From contig NZ_JAMWEG010000018.1 in NCBI RefSeq assembly GCF_025460765.1, positions 62,001 through 126,000 on the forward strand: a stretch of 64,000 nucleotides of DNA. Direction: 5' to 3'. Both the position numbers and the translations under genes were made by a program. Positions 41,512 to 49,365 of this stretch are shown in pieces. Below the pieces are notes generated by a model. That model made no database searches. It was given only the letters and a program-made list of their open reading frames with translations, and had not been told where the DNA came from. Each line of letters opens with the position of its first letter. Position 1 is the first letter of the stretch. Source of the DNA: Micromonospora sp. MA102. GTDB lineage: Bacteria > Actinomycetota > Actinomycetes > Mycobacteriales > Micromonosporaceae.

Positions 41512-41546
41512 GACCGGGGCCGCCCGCCGTGCGGACGGCCCCGGTC
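41512..41546. terminator. Bidirectional terminator
   Basis: A perfect 11-bp stem (41512-41522 with 41536-41546) between the convergent 2H-phosphoesterase and GH43 genes; the 13-nt loop can form a few further pairs. Confidence 0.65.
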
Positions 41547-41553
41547 GCACCGG

Positions 41554-43773
41554 TCAGCGGTGGAACCGCAGGTAGTCGAACTCCGCGGTCACCGCCGGGG
41601 TGGCGCCGCCGTGCGCGACCAGACCGATGCGGGGCGTGGTGTCGGCCGGGAAGGTCCAGACCGCGCCCCACGTCCAGTGCGTGCCGTCCCGGCTGGACCC
41701 GGCCCGGAACTCGTGCTCACCGGTGGCCCGGTCGACGTGGTGGGCCAGCCGCAGCCACGTCGTGGTGGCCGGGGTGCCGACGATGCTGCCCCCGTACACC
41801 GGCTGGCCGGCGAAGGGCAGCTCGTAGCCGTACTCGACCTGGCGGGTGTTCCAGATGGCCACCTGGGCGAGCCGGGCGAACCGGTCGTCGTCCACGTACG
41901 CCACGAGACCGGCCTGCTGGTAGTTGCGGACCACGTCCTCGCCCAGGTCGAGGGTCACCTTCGTCTCCGCGACGTAGTCGCCCGCGGGCGCGTCGCGCAG
42001 CAGCACCCCGGCCGTGTTGCCGGTGCCCACCAGGTCGGTCGACTCGACGGGCCAGCGCAGGGCGCCGCCGCTCACTGTGGCGGCCGGGTTGGGCCGGATC
42101 CACTGCCAGGCCGGGTCGAGCCCGTCGGAGAACTCGTCGGAGTACCGGGAGAGCACCGGGCCGACGCGGGGCGGGGCGACCGGGTGGCGGACCGGGCGGT
42201 ACAGCGCGGCCGTGCTGACGTTGTCGAACTCGGCCGGGCCGCCGTCGGCACGCAGCGCGAGCGGGCCGGCCGCCGGCCGGGTGAGCGTCAGCGCCACCAC
42301 GGCGAGCTGGTCGCCGAGGCGGGCCGGGCTCAGCTCGGCGACGAGCCGGCGATCGCGTACCTCGACGGCCAGGTTGTGCCGGCCGGTGAGGTCGAGCCCG
42401 GCGGGCAGCGGCACGCTCGCCGTCGCGCCGCCGCTCTCCCGGGCGGTCAGCCGGCCGCCGCCGACGGTGACCTCCACCCGGCCGAGCCGCAGGCCGGCCG
42501 TCGCGGCGCCGGCCAGCCGCAGGTCGACTTCGGCGCGGACGTCGCCGCCGATTCCGGCCCGGGCGGTCAGCGTGCCGGTGCCGGACAGCACGCCGCCGCT
42601 CACCCGCCAGTGGCCCCCGCCGCCCCGCCAGCCACCGAGGTCGGCGCCGTCGAAGCGGGCGTCGATCCGGCCGGTGGTGACCGGCGCGGGCCGGGCCCCC
42701 TCGGAGGGGCCGGCGCCGGCGTTGACGGTCGGCCAGCCGTCCACCCAGTCGAGGCGGTCCAGCAGCATCGGCCGCTCGTTGATCCCGAACGGCTCGTCCA
42801 GGTACGGGTCGGCCCGGTCGATGGCGTGGTAGGCGATCCAGTCCTGCCCGGACAGGTCGGTGACCACCGCGTTGTGCCCGGTGCCGATCCACCGGTTGCC
42901 GTTCTGGGTGAGCACCGGCGTGCCGCCGGCCCGGGAGGCGTCCAGCCGCTGGCCGTCCCGGTCCACGAACGGCCCGCGCGGGTCACGCGCCCGGCCGACC
43001 TGGACGGAGTAGCCGGTGGCGGGGCCGGCGCAGCAGTTCGCCGTGGAGGCGAACAGCCAGTACCAGCCGTCGTGCCGCAGCACGTAGCCGCCCTCGAACT
43101 TGTTGTCGACGGCGACCAGGCTCGGCGTGCCGACCGCGTGCAGCCCGTCCGGTGTCAGCTCGGTGACCGAGATGCCGCCGTAGTAGCTGCCGAAGTAGAG
43201 GTACGACCGGCCGTCGGAATCGGTGAACTGGCTGGGGTCGATGGTCCAGAGGTAGCCGCCGCCCCCGCCCGGCCGCGGGGCGACCACGGGCGTGTCGGAG
43301 AACGTCCACGGTCCGGCCGGGCCGGGCGCGGTGGCCGCCCCGATCGCGGTGTCGAAGGTGTCGCCGGAGACGGTGGTGTCGGTGACGGTCACGTACATGA
43401 CCCAGCGGTCGGCGACCCGGCGCACGTCGGGCGCCCAGAACGCGGCGCCGGGTGCGGCGAAGGACGGCCGCTGGTCCGGCGCGAAGGCGTCGCCCACGTA
43501 GGTCCAGTCGACCAGGTCGGCGGAGCGGGCGATCGGCACCCGGTGTGCCTGGTGTTCGCCCTCGCGCAGCGGGTCGGAGGTGCCGAAGGCGTACCAGAGG
43601 CCGTCGTCGCCACGGACGACGGCCGGGTCGGCGAAGGTGTCGGCGAAGCCGGCCGAGACCGGGTTCCGGTAGCGGTCGGTCCCGGCGGCGGGCGCGCCCG
43701 CCGCCGCCGTGGACGTGGTCAGCAGCAGAGCGAGTGCGGCGGCGAGCACGCCGCCACGGTGGAGATGTCCCAT
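41554..43773 (-). CDS. Secreted glycoside hydrolase family 43 (arabinanase-like)
   Basis: A 739-residue secreted enzyme with a signal peptide at 1-28. The five-bladed GH43 propeller (about 35-340) shows the base Asp in 'FADPAVVRG', 'FWAPDVRRV', the pKa-modulating Asp in 'IDPSQFTDSDG' and the acid Glu in 'FEGGYVLRHDG'. Two beta-sandwich domains follow: one unassigned (about 370-520) and one at about 540-737 like the concanavalin-type C-terminal domain of beta-xylosidases (SDEFSDGLDPAWQW). It probably cleaves arabinan or arabinoxylan side chains. A candidate operator lies upstream, shared with the divergent regulator. Confidence 0.9.
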   Translation of the reverse strand: MGHLHRGGVLAAALALLLTTSTAAAGAPAAGTDRYRNPVSAGFADTFADPAVVRGDDGLWYAFGTSDPLREGEHQAHRVPIARSADLVDWTYVGDAFAPDQRPSFAAPGAAFWAPDVRRVADRWVMYVTVTDTTVSGDTFDTAIGAATAPGPAGPWTFSDTPVVAPRPGGGGGYLWTIDPSQFTDSDGRSYLYFGSYYGGISVTELTPDGLHAVGTPSLVAVDNKFEGGYVLRHDGWYWLFASTANCCAGPATGYSVQVGRARDPRGPFVDRDGQRLDASRAGGTPVLTQNGNRWIGTGHNAVVTDLSGQDWIAYHAIDRADPYLDEPFGINERPMLLDRLDWVDGWPTVNAGAGPSEGARPAPVTTGRIDARFDGADLGGWRGGGGHWRVSGGVLSGTGTLTARAGIGGDVRAEVDLRLAGAATAGLRLGRVEVTVGGGRLTARESGGATASVPLPAGLDLTGRHNLAVEVRDRRLVAELSPARLGDQLAVVALTLTRPAAGPLALRADGGPAEFDNVSTAALYRPVRHPVAPPRVGPVLSRYSDEFSDGLDPAWQWIRPNPAATVSGGALRWPVESTDLVGTGNTAGVLLRDAPAGDYVAETKVTLDLGEDVVRNYQQAGLVAYVDDDRFARLAQVAIWNTRQVEYGYELPFAGQPVYGGSIVGTPATTTWLRLAHHVDRATGEHEFRAGSSRDGTHWTWGAVWTFPADTTPRIGLVAHGGATPAVTAEFDYLRFHR

Positions 43774-43823
43774 CAGGCCTGCCCTCAGAGGTAGACGGAG
43801 GTCACTGCGGTGCCTCCGCTTTC

Positions 43824-43847
43824 TACAACGTTGGAGACAACGATGTA
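43824..43847. promoter_or_regulatory. Candidate operator between GH43 and ArsR-type genes
   Basis: TACAACGTT (43824-43832) and AACGATGTA (43839-43847) form an imperfect inverted repeat (8 of 9 pairs, 6-nt spacer). The same stretch also contains a direct ACAACG repeat. It lies in the 132-bp divergent promoter region. Confidence 0.45.
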
Positions 43848-43905
43848 AAGGGCGACGCGCACATGTCGGTGGGGACCGAAGCGTTCCCGTGCCAGCATTG
43901 CCCGC

Positions 43906-44646
43906 ATGACCACCCGCACCGAGGGCCACACACTGGCCGGGCTCGCCGCGCTGCTCGCCGACCCGACCCGGGCCAGCTTCTGCCTCGCCCTGCTCGACGG
44001 GCGGGCCTGGACGGCGGGCGAACTGGCCCGGTCCGCCGGGGTGGCCCCGTCCACCACGAGCGACCACCTGACCCGGCTGGTCCGGGGCGGGCTGCTGGTC
44101 GAGGAGCGGCAGGGCCGGCACCGCTACGTCCGCCTCGCCGACCCGTCGGTGGCCCAGCTCATCGAGGACCTGGCCGGCCGGGCGCCCGCCCCGGCGGCGC
44201 CGCCCCGCACGCTGCGCGCCGCGTCGGCCCAGGCCTCCCTCGCGTACGCCCGGACCTGCTACGACCACCTGGCCGGCCGGCTCGGCGTGCTGGTGCACGA
44301 CGCCCTGCTGGCCCGGGGCGTGCTCGACCGCGCCGGCGGCCTGGCGCTCACCCCGGAAGGGATGGGCTGGCTGACCGACCTCGGCGTGCCCGTCGAGCCG
44401 CTGAGGGCCGGCCGGCGGCCGCTGGTCCGGGACTGCCTCGACTGGACCGAGCGCCGCCCCCACCTGGCCGGCGCGCTCGGCGCCGCGCTGTGCCGGCACT
44501 TCCTCGACGTCGGCTGGACGGCGCGGGGCACCGGCCGGGCACTCCGCCTCACCCCGGCCGGCCGCCCCGCCCTGGCCGCCGCCCTCGCCCTCGACCCGGC
44601 CGCCCTCGCCCCGCCCTCGCGCGACACCGGCCCGGCCCGCGCCTGA
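43906..44646 (+). CDS. ArsR-family transcriptional regulator
   Basis: A 246-residue regulator. The N-terminal winged helix (about 8-95) has 'LADPTRASFCLALLDGRAW' and the recognition helix 'GVAPSTTSDHLTRLVRGGLL' of the ArsR/SmtB class. Known metal-site Cys pairs are not present. The long C-terminal region (100-240), with 'YDHLAGRLGVLVHDALL', matches the extended ArsR-type regulators of actinobacteria. It is divergent from the GH43 gene and may control it or itself. Confidence 0.9.
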   Translation: MTTRTEGHTLAGLAALLADPTRASFCLALLDGRAWTAGELARSAGVAPSTTSDHLTRLVRGGLLVEERQGRHRYVRLADPSVAQLIEDLAGRAPAPAAPPRTLRAASAQASLAYARTCYDHLAGRLGVLVHDALLARGVLDRAGGLALTPEGMGWLTDLGVPVEPLRAGRRPLVRDCLDWTERRPHLAGALGAALCRHFLDVGWTARGTGRALRLTPAGRPALAAALALDPAALAPPSRDTGPARA

Positions 44647-44704
44647 CCGCGCCGGTCGCCGCGCTCCCGATGACGCGACGCCCCCACGTGGCGGCCGGCC
44701 CGGG

Positions 44705-45310
44705 TCAGAGCCAGCCGGCCTCGCGGGCCCGCCGGACCGCCTCGGCCCGGTCGGCCGCGCCCAGCTTCTGCACGCACGCGGCGAGGTGGTTGCGGACCGT
44801 CCCGGCCGCCAGGTGGGTCCGCCGGGCGATCACCGCCACCGGGGTGCCCAGCTCGGCCAGGCGCAGGGTCTCCAGCTCCCGCGGGGTGAGCGGGCACTCG
44901 GGCAGGGTCAGCGCGTCGGCGGCGAGGGCCGGGTCGACGTACCGGGCGCCGGCGTGCACCCGGCGGATCACGTCGGCCAGGGCACCCCCGGGCGCGCCCT
45001 TCGCGAGGAACCCGCGGGCGCCCGCCGCCAGTGCCGGCCGGAGGTGGGCGGGCCGGCCGTGCCCGGTGAGGATCACCGTGGCGCACCCGGGCAGCACGCG
45101 GGCCAGCTCGGCGGCGACCTGGACCCCGCCGGGCGGCGGCATCTCCAGGTCCAGCACGGCGACGTCGGGCCGGTGGGCCAGCGCGGCGGCCAGGGCGGCC
45201 CGGCCGTCGGCGGCGTGCGCCACCACCTCCAGGTCAGGCTCCAGGTCGAGCAGGGCCGCGAGGGCGAGGCGGATCAGCTCCTCGTCGTCGGCCAGCAGCA
45301 CCCGGATCAC
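44705..45310 (-). CDS. NarL/LuxR-family response regulator
   Basis: A 201-residue regulator. The receiver domain has Asp8/Asp9, phospho-acceptor Asp54 in AVLDLEMP and Lys104 in GFLAKG. The LuxR-type helix-turn-helix is at about 140-195 ('LTPRELETLRLAELGTPVAVIA', 'TVRNHLAACVQKL'). The GTG at 45310 overlaps the kinase stop by 4 bp (GTGA), which defines the start within a longer open frame. No target gene is obvious. Confidence 0.94.
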   Translation of the reverse strand: MIRVLLADDEELIRLALAALLDLEPDLEVVAHAADGRAALAAALAHRPDVAVLDLEMPPPGGVQVAAELARVLPGCATVILTGHGRPAHLRPALAAGARGFLAKGAPGGALADVIRRVHAGARYVDPALAADALTLPECPLTPRELETLRLAELGTPVAVIARRTHLAAGTVRNHLAACVQKLGAADRAEAVRRAREAGWL

Positions 45311-46449
45311 GACGGCACCGGCACGGTCGCCACCAGGTGGAACACCCCGTCCTCGGCGTACGCCCGGACGGTGCCGCCGGCCGGGGCGAGCCGTTCGGCC
45401 AGCCCGCGCAGCCCGCCGCTGAGCGCGTCCGGGCCGGCGCCGGCGGCGCCGTCGTTGCGTACGGTCATCCTCACGAGGTCGTCCTCCCGGGCGAGTTCGA
45501 TCCGGCACCAGTCGGCCCGGCTGTGCCGCAACACGTTCGTCCCGGCCTCGCGCAGCACGGCGGCCAGGTCGGCGGCGACCGGCGCGGGCAGCTCGCCGGC
45601 CACCGGCACCACCGTGCAGCGCACCCCGCTGGAGCGCAGCACCTCCCCCACCGCGGCCAGCTGCTCGGCCAGGTCGACGGCGCGGTAGCCGTGCACGGCC
45701 TCGCGTACCCGGCTCAGGGCGGATCCGGCGAGCCGGCGCACCTCGGCGGCCTCCCGGCCGGCCCGGGCGGCGTCGACGGGCGCGAGCCGCTCGGCCAGCT
45801 CGGCCTTGAGCGCGATCACGGTGAGGTCGTGGCCGAGCAGGTCGTGCACGTCGCGGGCGAACCGCAGCCGCTCCTCGGCGGCGGCGAGCCGGGCCCGGGC
45901 GGCCTGCCCCTGCCGGGCCTCGACGACCAGGTCCCAGAACCAGACCTGGAGCCAGGTGACCGCGGCGACGCCGGCGCCGACGCCGCCGGTGACGAGGAGG
46001 GCGGTGGGCAGCGGCCCGCCGGTCGCCAGCGTCACGGCCGCCGAGGCGCCGAGCACCCCGGCCGCCGCCAGCAGAGCGGGCAGCGGCCGGAACAGCAGCG
46101 GGGACATGCCGACCAGGGACGCGCCCAGCCACGCCCAGGTGGGCCAGGCGCCGGCGGCGACCGGGCCGACCAGCGGCAGGCTGAGCAGGGCGGCCACCGC
46201 CAGCGCGGCGTGCCGGCGGCGGCGGGCCGGCCCGGCGAGCCAGGGAGTGACCGCCGCGTGCAGCACCGCCGCCTGCGCGGCGGCGAAGCCGGCGAGCCCG
46301 AGCACGCCGAGCGCCACCCGCCACGGCTCCGGCTCGCGGCTGAGCCCGACGCAGGGCAGCAGCAGGGTGGTCCCGACGTTCGTCGCCAGCGACAGCAGGG
46401 TGAGCTGCCGGGCCCGCCGCAGCCGGCGGTCCGCCGCGTCGACCGTCAT
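45307..46449 (-). CDS. DesK/NarX-type sensor histidine kinase
   Basis: A 380-residue kinase. Several helices occupy residues 15-165. The HisKA_3 motif is FARDVHDLLGHDLTVIALKAE (His about residue 192). The ATPase domain is compact: 'VLREAGTNVLRHS' and 'DALSGGLRGLAERL'. The ATG at 46449 is where homology starts. The kinase and the following regulator share a GTGA overlap and form one system. The signal is unknown. Confidence 0.93.
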   Translation of the reverse strand: MTVDAADRRLRRARQLTLLSLATNVGTTLLLPCVGLSREPEPWRVALGVLGLAGFAAAQAAVLHAAVTPWLAGPARRRRHAALAVAALLSLPLVGPVAAGAWPTWAWLGASLVGMSPLLFRPLPALLAAAGVLGASAAVTLATGGPLPTALLVTGGVGAGVAAVTWLQVWFWDLVVEARQGQAARARLAAAEERLRFARDVHDLLGHDLTVIALKAELAERLAPVDAARAGREAAEVRRLAGSALSRVREAVHGYRAVDLAEQLAAVGEVLRSSGVRCTVVPVAGELPAPVAADLAAVLREAGTNVLRHSRADWCRIELAREDDLVRMTVRNDGAAGAGPDALSGGLRGLAERLAPAGGTVRAYAEDGVFHLVATVPVPS

Positions 46450-46582
46450 GTCCGCCGATCCTAGGGCCGCCGGCCGCCCGGTCCACCCCTGCGGAATGTC
46501 ACGCCGCACCCGTGCGGGCCGCACGGTTTTCCGGTGACGGACGCGCATGGTTCCGCGCGCGGGGCGCCGGCAGGCTCTGGGC

Positions 46583-47410
46583 ATGACGGAGACGACGGTA
46601 CGCGTACCCCTGCGGGCGGATGCCCGACGGCTGGCCGGCCACCTGGCCGGGATGGTCGTGGCGATGGTGGTCGGCATGCTCCTGCTCGGCCCGCTGTGGC
46701 GGGCCGGCGCCGGGTGGCTGGGTGGCGCGGACGCGCTGGCCCGGGCCGATGTCGGCGCGCTGGTGATGGCGACGGACATGGGGCTGGGCATGGCCGCCTG
46801 GATGTGGCACCGGGGCCACGGGTGGGCTGCCACGGCCGAGATGGTGGCCGTCATGTACGTCCCGTTCCTGCTGCTGCTCCCCGCGTGGTGGGCCGGGATG
46901 GTCGGGGACGACGCGCTGATGCTCGGCGGCCATCTGCTGATGCTGCCGGCGATGGCGCTGGTGGCGCTGCGGCACCGGCACGCGCATCCGGCGCCGGCCC
47001 GCCGCCATCCGGTGGTCGCGGCGGTGGCGCGCCGGTGGCCGACCGGGTTGGCCGTGCTGATGACGGTGGACCTCTGGGTGGCGCCGACCGTGTTCTCCCC
47101 GTGGACGCTGCTGGTGCTACCGGCGGGCTACCTGCTCATCGGCACCTGGCGGCGGCAGTGGGGCGACCGCCGGAACCTGGCGTGGCAGCTCGCCGGGCTG
47201 GCCGGCTGGGGCGGCCTGGCCGCGGGCGCCCTGCTCGCGCCGGACGGCCCGGCCGGCGTGCTGGTCGGCCTGGGCTGGCTCGGGCACGCCGCCTGGGACG
47301 TGGCGCACCACCGCACCGGCCGCGTGGTGCCCCGGGGGTACGCGGAATGGTGCGCCGTGCTGGACGCCGCCGTGGGGGCGACCACCCTGCTGGCCGTCCT
47401 GTCCGCGTGA
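46583..47410 (+). CDS. Polytopic membrane protein of unknown function
   Basis: A 275-residue integral membrane protein with about eight hydrophobic segments. The first half is rich in Met and Trp (GMLLLGPLW, 'MATDMGLGMAAWMWHRGHGW', 'AEMVAVMYVPFLLLL') and contains clustered His (ALRHRHAHPAPARRHP). This may point to metal or haem contact, but I see no defined motif. It is divergent from the two-component genes 133 bp away and could be their target. No family is recognised. Confidence 0.7.
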   Translation: MTETTVRVPLRADARRLAGHLAGMVVAMVVGMLLLGPLWRAGAGWLGGADALARADVGALVMATDMGLGMAAWMWHRGHGWAATAEMVAVMYVPFLLLLPAWWAGMVGDDALMLGGHLLMLPAMALVALRHRHAHPAPARRHPVVAAVARRWPTGLAVLMTVDLWVAPTVFSPWTLLVLPAGYLLIGTWRRQWGDRRNLAWQLAGLAGWGGLAAGALLAPDGPAGVLVGLGWLGHAAWDVAHHRTGRVVPRGYAEWCAVLDAAVGATTLLAVLSA

Positions 47411-47516
47411 GCCGGCCGGGGCACGGGGCCCGGCCGGATCATCCCCGACGTGGCGGGGGCGACGGTTTGCGGCGGTCGCCGCGACGGCCGGGCAGGGGTG
47501 ATGAAAGGCTTGCCCC

Positions 47517-49286
47517 ATGAGTTCCGCACCAACCCCGACCGATCCCGCCCAACCCGCCGAGGACGAGGCCGCCGCCTTCGCGGACCTCGGGCTGCGCACC
47601 GAGCTGCTGAACGCGCTCGCCGTCCTCGGCTACGAGGAGCCGACCCCCATCCAGCGGGAGGCGATCCCGCCGCTGCTCGCCGGCCAGGACCTGCTGGGGC
47701 AGGCCGCGACCGGCACCGGCAAGACCGCCGCGTTCGCCCTGCCGCTGCTGCAGCGGATGCCCGACGACCGTCCCGGCGGGGACCCGGTGTCCCTGGTTCT
47801 GGTGCCGACCCGGGAGCTGGCGGTGCAGGTCTCCGAGGCCTTCCACCGCTACGGCAAGGACCTGGGTGCCCGGGTGCTGCCGATCTACGGCGGCCAGCCG
47901 ATCGGCCGTCAGCTGCGCGCCCTCGACGCCGGCGTGGACGTCGTGGTGGCGACGCCGGGCCGGGCGCTGGACCACATCGCCCGGGGCACCCTGCGGCTGG
48001 GCGCGCTGGCCACGGTCGTGCTCGACGAGGCCGACGAGATGCTCGACATGGGCTTCGCCGAGGACATCGAGGCGATCCTGGAGCACGCCCCGGCCGGCCG
48101 GCAGACCGTGCTCTTCTCGGCCACCATGCCGGCCCGGATCGACGGCCTGGCGCGCCAGCACCTGACCGACCCGGTGCGCATCCAGATCGAGCGCGAGCGG
48201 CCGGTCGCCGGTGAGGCGCCGCGGGTGCGGCAGAGCGCGTACATCGTCGCGCGCGCACACAAGCCGGCGGCCCTGGGCCGGGTGCTGGACGTCGAGTCGC
48301 CCACCGCGGCCATCGTGTTCTGCCGCAGCCGGGAGGAGGTGGACCGGCTCACCGAGACGATGAACGGCCGCGGCTACCGGGCCGAGGCGCTGCACGGCGG
48401 GATGAGCCAGGAGCAGCGCGACCGGGTGATGGGCCGGCTGCGGTCGGGCACCGCCGACCTGCTGGTCGCCACCGACGTGGCGGCCCGCGGGCTGGACGTG
48501 GAGCAGCTCACCCACGTGGTCAACTACGACGTCCCGTCGGCGCCGGAGTCGTACGTGCACCGGATCGGCCGGGTGGGCCGGGCCGGCCGGGAGGGCGTGG
48601 CCATCACCCTGGCCGAACCGCGCGAGCACCGGATGCTCAAGACCATCGAGCGGGTCACCGGCCAGCGGATCGCGGTCGACAAGATCCCCACGGTGGCCGA
48701 CCTGCGCACCCGGCGGCTGGAGCTGACCCAGGCGGCGCTGCGGGAGTCGCTGCTGGAGGACGACCTGGAGCCGTTCCGGGCGATCGTCGAGTCGCTGACC
48801 GACGAGTTCGACCTCGTGGAGGTGGCGCTGGCCGCGGTGCGGCTGGCCCACGAGGCCACCCTGCCCGGCACGGCGGCCGACGAGGAGGAGGAGATCCCGC
48901 AGGTCGCGGTCCGCCCCCAGCGGGAGCCCCGGCCCGGATACGACGGCCGGGACCGGCGCGGCGGCGGCGGGCGTCCCCGCTCGGGCGGCACCACGCAGGT
49001 CTTCATCGGCCTGGGCCGGCGCGCCGGGGTGCGCCCGCAGGACCTGGTCGGTGCGATCACCGGCGAGACCGGGATCAGCGGCCGGGACATCGGCTCGATC
49101 GAGATCGCCGACCGGTTCTCCCTGGTCGAGGTCCCGCACGGGGTCGCCGACGAGGTCATCCAGGGGCTGCGCGGCAGCACCATCAAGGGCCGCAAGGCCA
49201 CCGTGCGGCGGGACCGCGACCGGGACGGCGACGGCGGCGACCGCCGCTTCGACGGCGACCGCCGGGAGCGCCGCGACCGCCGCTGA
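47517..49286 (+). CDS. DEAD-box RNA helicase with DbpA-type RNA-binding domain
   Basis: A 589-residue cytoplasmic helicase. Q motif 'FADLGL...PTPIQREAIP', Walker A ATGTGKT (64-70), DEAD box 'VVLDEADEMLDMGF', motif III SAT and motif VI 'HRIGRVGRAGREG' are complete. After an acidic/Arg-Gly linker the C-terminal domain (about 500-575) matches the DbpA/CsdA RNA-binding fold that targets rRNA. It ends in an Arg/Asp-rich tail. The likely role is ribosome assembly or mRNA turnover, often important in the cold. Confidence 0.95.
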   Translation: MSSAPTPTDPAQPAEDEAAAFADLGLRTELLNALAVLGYEEPTPIQREAIPPLLAGQDLLGQAATGTGKTAAFALPLLQRMPDDRPGGDPVSLVLVPTRELAVQVSEAFHRYGKDLGARVLPIYGGQPIGRQLRALDAGVDVVVATPGRALDHIARGTLRLGALATVVLDEADEMLDMGFAEDIEAILEHAPAGRQTVLFSATMPARIDGLARQHLTDPVRIQIERERPVAGEAPRVRQSAYIVARAHKPAALGRVLDVESPTAAIVFCRSREEVDRLTETMNGRGYRAEALHGGMSQEQRDRVMGRLRSGTADLLVATDVAARGLDVEQLTHVVNYDVPSAPESYVHRIGRVGRAGREGVAITLAEPREHRMLKTIERVTGQRIAVDKIPTVADLRTRRLELTQAALRESLLEDDLEPFRAIVESLTDEFDLVEVALAAVRLAHEATLPGTAADEEEEIPQVAVRPQREPRPGYDGRDRRGGGGRPRSGGTTQVFIGLGRRAGVRPQDLVGAITGETGISGRDIGSIEIADRFSLVEVPHGVADEVIQGLRGSTIKGRKATVRRDRDRDGDGGDRRFDGDRRERRDRR

Positions 49287-49313
49287 GGGCCGGAGGCTCT
49301 GCCCGCGACACGG

Positions 49314-49351
49314 GGAAGCCCCCGCCGTCCGCAAGGACGGCGGGGGCTTCC
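49314..49351. terminator. Bidirectional terminator between helicase and lon genes
   Basis: A perfect 17-bp stem (49314-49330 with 49335-49351) and a GCAA tetraloop, between convergent stops. The GNRA-type loop and length make it one of the strongest hairpins in the window. Confidence 0.85.
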
Positions 49352-49365
49352 GTGTGCGGGTCCGG

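Noticed and set aside
41560..43794. 744-residue open frame on the plus strand
   Set aside because: It mirrors the GH43 gene on the opposite strand and has no motif.
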